Notes under the pieces: generated by a model | Told to the model about the DNA's origin: nothing | Database searches by the model: none | Seen by the model: only the letters and a program-made list of their open reading frames with translations | Shown: in pieces, positions 62,605 through 64,000 of the stretch | How the letters are laid out: the number at the start of each line of letters is the position of its first letter | Position numbering within the stretch: the stretch's first letter is position 1 | Assembly (NCBI GenBank): GCA_947650365.1 | Contig: OX393552.1 | Span: 48,376,999-48,440,998 of the forward strand | DNA: 64,000 bases | Reading direction: 5' to 3' | Source of the DNA: Chamaelirium japonicum | Taxonomy: Eukaryota > Streptophyta > Magnoliopsida > Liliales > Melanthiaceae | Made by a program: the position numbers and the translations under genes

Positions 62605-64000
62605 GTCCGATCCATTCTAATTCATTCTCACAAATGTATCCATTCTAATTCATTTGCACGATCCATTCTAATTCATTCCTATGATCCATTCTAATTCATT
62701 TGTACGATCCATTCTAATTCGTTCGTACGAGCCATTCTAATTCGTTCGTACGATCAATTCTAATCCATTCGTACGATCCATTCTAATCCATTCATACGAT
62801 CCATTCTAATCCATTCGTACGATCCATTCTAATCCATTCGTACGATCCATTCTAATTCATTCTCACAAATGTAACCTTTCTAATTCATTTGTACGATCCA
62901 TTCTAATTCATTCGTACGATCCATTCTAATCCATTTGTACGATCCATTCTAATCCATTCGTACGATCCATTCTAATCCATTCACACGAATGTAACCTTTC
63001 TAATTCATTCGTACGATCCATTCTAATTCATTCGTAAGATCCATTCTAACTCATTCGGATCCATTCGTACGATCCATTCTAATTCATTCGTATGATCCAT
63101 TCGTACGATCCATTCTAATTCATTCGTACCATGCGTTCTAATCCATTCGTACGATCCATTCTAATTCATTCGTATGATCTATTCTAATTCATTCGCACGA
63201 ATGTATCCATTCTAATTCATTTGCACGATCCATTCTAATTCATTCCTACGATCCATTCTAATTCATTCGTACAATCCATTCTAATTCATTCGCTCGAATG
63301 TATCCATTCTAATTCATTCGTACGATCCATTCTAATTCGTTCGTACGATCCATTCTAATTCGTTCGTACGATCTATTCTAATTCGTTCGTACGATTCATA
63401 TTAATTCATTCGTACGATCCATTCTAATGCATTCGTACGATCCATTCGAATTCATTCGTACGATCCATTCTAATTCATTCGTACGATCCATTCTAATTCA
63501 TTCATACGATCCATTCTAATTCATTCGCACGATCCATTCTAATTCATTTGTACGATCTAATTCTAATTAGAATAGATACATTTGTGCGAATGAATTAGAT
63601 TGCATCGTACGAATGAATTTGAATGCATTCCAATTCATTCGTATGATCTAATTCTAATTCATTCGCACGATCCATTCTAATTCGTTCGTACGAATGTATC
63701 AATTCTAATTCATTCGTACGATCTATTCTAATTCATTCGTACGATCAATTCTAATTCATTTGTACGATCCATTCTAATTCATTCGCACGAATGTATCCAT
63801 TCTAATTCGTTCATACGATCCTTTCTAATTCGTTCGTATGATCCATTCTAATTCGTTCGTACGATCCATTCTAATGCATTCGTACGATCCATTCTAATTC
63901 ATTCGCACGATCCATTCTAATTCATTCGTACGATCCATTCTAATTCATTCGTACGATCCATTCTAATTCATTCATACGATCCATTCTATCTAATTCGCAC
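62605..64000 (-). repeat. Satellite block, reverse, to the window end
   Basis: Reverse throughout except a forward island at about 63563-63622. It contains the TCTCACAAATGTAACC module again near 62850. The array has not ended at 64000. Confidence 0.85.

Larger units (their letters stand above)
12487..64000. repeat. 23-bp satellite array with frequent orientation switches
   Basis: The unit is GAATGAATTA followed by GAATGGATCGTAC (23 bp, 8 of 23 G+C). A 28-bp variant has an extra ACATT before TCGTGCGAATG. Common substitutions hit the GTAC end (GTGC, ATAC, ATAG, GAAC), and GGATTAG replaces GAATTAG in groups. The array continues to the window end and is broken only by a Cassandra element at 15684-16449. 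Direction changes on the order of 90 times. Open frames within it encode a 23-residue periodic peptide (three 23-bp units are in frame every 69 bp) on either strand and are dismissed as coding. No host gene, tRNA or other transposon was recognised in the array. Confidence 0.97.

Noticed and set aside
12487-64000. CRISPR array
   Set aside because: Units are contiguous without unique spacers, vary at many sites, flip direction and lie beside plant retroelements.
12487-64000. Homology to human satellite II/III (GGAAT repeats)
   Set aside because: The unit contains GAATG/CATTC words, but the 23-bp period, GATCGTAC core and plant transposon context point to convergence on simple sequence.
12487-64000. 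Telomeric or interstitial telomere repeat
   Set aside because: No TTTAGGG or variant runs were seen on either strand.

Overview
The window is plant nuclear DNA, almost certainly from an angiosperm heterochromatic region. Three features place it there: a Tat-lineage Ty3/Gypsy LTR retrotransposon, a Cassandra-type TRIM element carrying 5S rRNA sequence in its LTRs, and a very large AT-rich satellite. No host gene was recognised, and the species cannot be named from the sequence. Nothing bacterial or organellar is present.

Positions 1-12486 hold one large, GC-rich Ty3/Gypsy element in minus orientation. Its 3' LTR is cut by the left window edge (1-365). Reading rightward there follow the polypurine tract (366-377), a ~146-bp tandem array (499-1236), a plus-strand gene antisense to the element (1651-4210, one 70-bp intron, own TATA and AATAAA), a 78-bp tandem array (4691-5010), pol (5119-8574, minus), gag-pro (8575-11079, minus), a tRNA-Lys-like primer binding site (11103-11148) and the complete 5' LTR (11151-12486, 1336 bp). 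gag-pro and pol are one continuous frame interrupted only by TAG-CAA-TTA, the tobamovirus-type readthrough context. The enzymatic frames are intact and the comparable LTR portions differ at about 2 of 365 positions, so the insertion looks young. Gag-Pro supplies capsid and protease. The readthrough product adds reverse transcriptase, two RNase H domains and integrase. The antisense ORF encodes a protein of unknown function with a Transposase_28-like region, a coiled coil and a basic C-terminus.

Positions 12487-64000 (about 51.5 kb) are a satellite built on a 23-bp unit, GAATGAATTA followed by GAATGGATCGTAC, with a 28-bp length variant containing an extra ACATT. The array flips orientation repeatedly, with on the order of 90 blocks by eye. 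Many switch points sit on CGTACG- or GGATCC-centred palindromes, and several identical junctions recur across tens of kb. Higher-order repeats (171, ~287, ~316, ~375 bp) and long segmental copies (for example ~2.9 kb repeated 8.75 kb away) are visible. Open frames here are only a 23-residue periodic translation of the repeat.

The array is interrupted once, by a complete Cassandra TRIM (15684-16449: two 343-bp LTRs, PBS, PPT, 5-bp target duplication GGTTA). All repeat-block boundaries were placed by eye and carry an uncertainty of about 20 bp.
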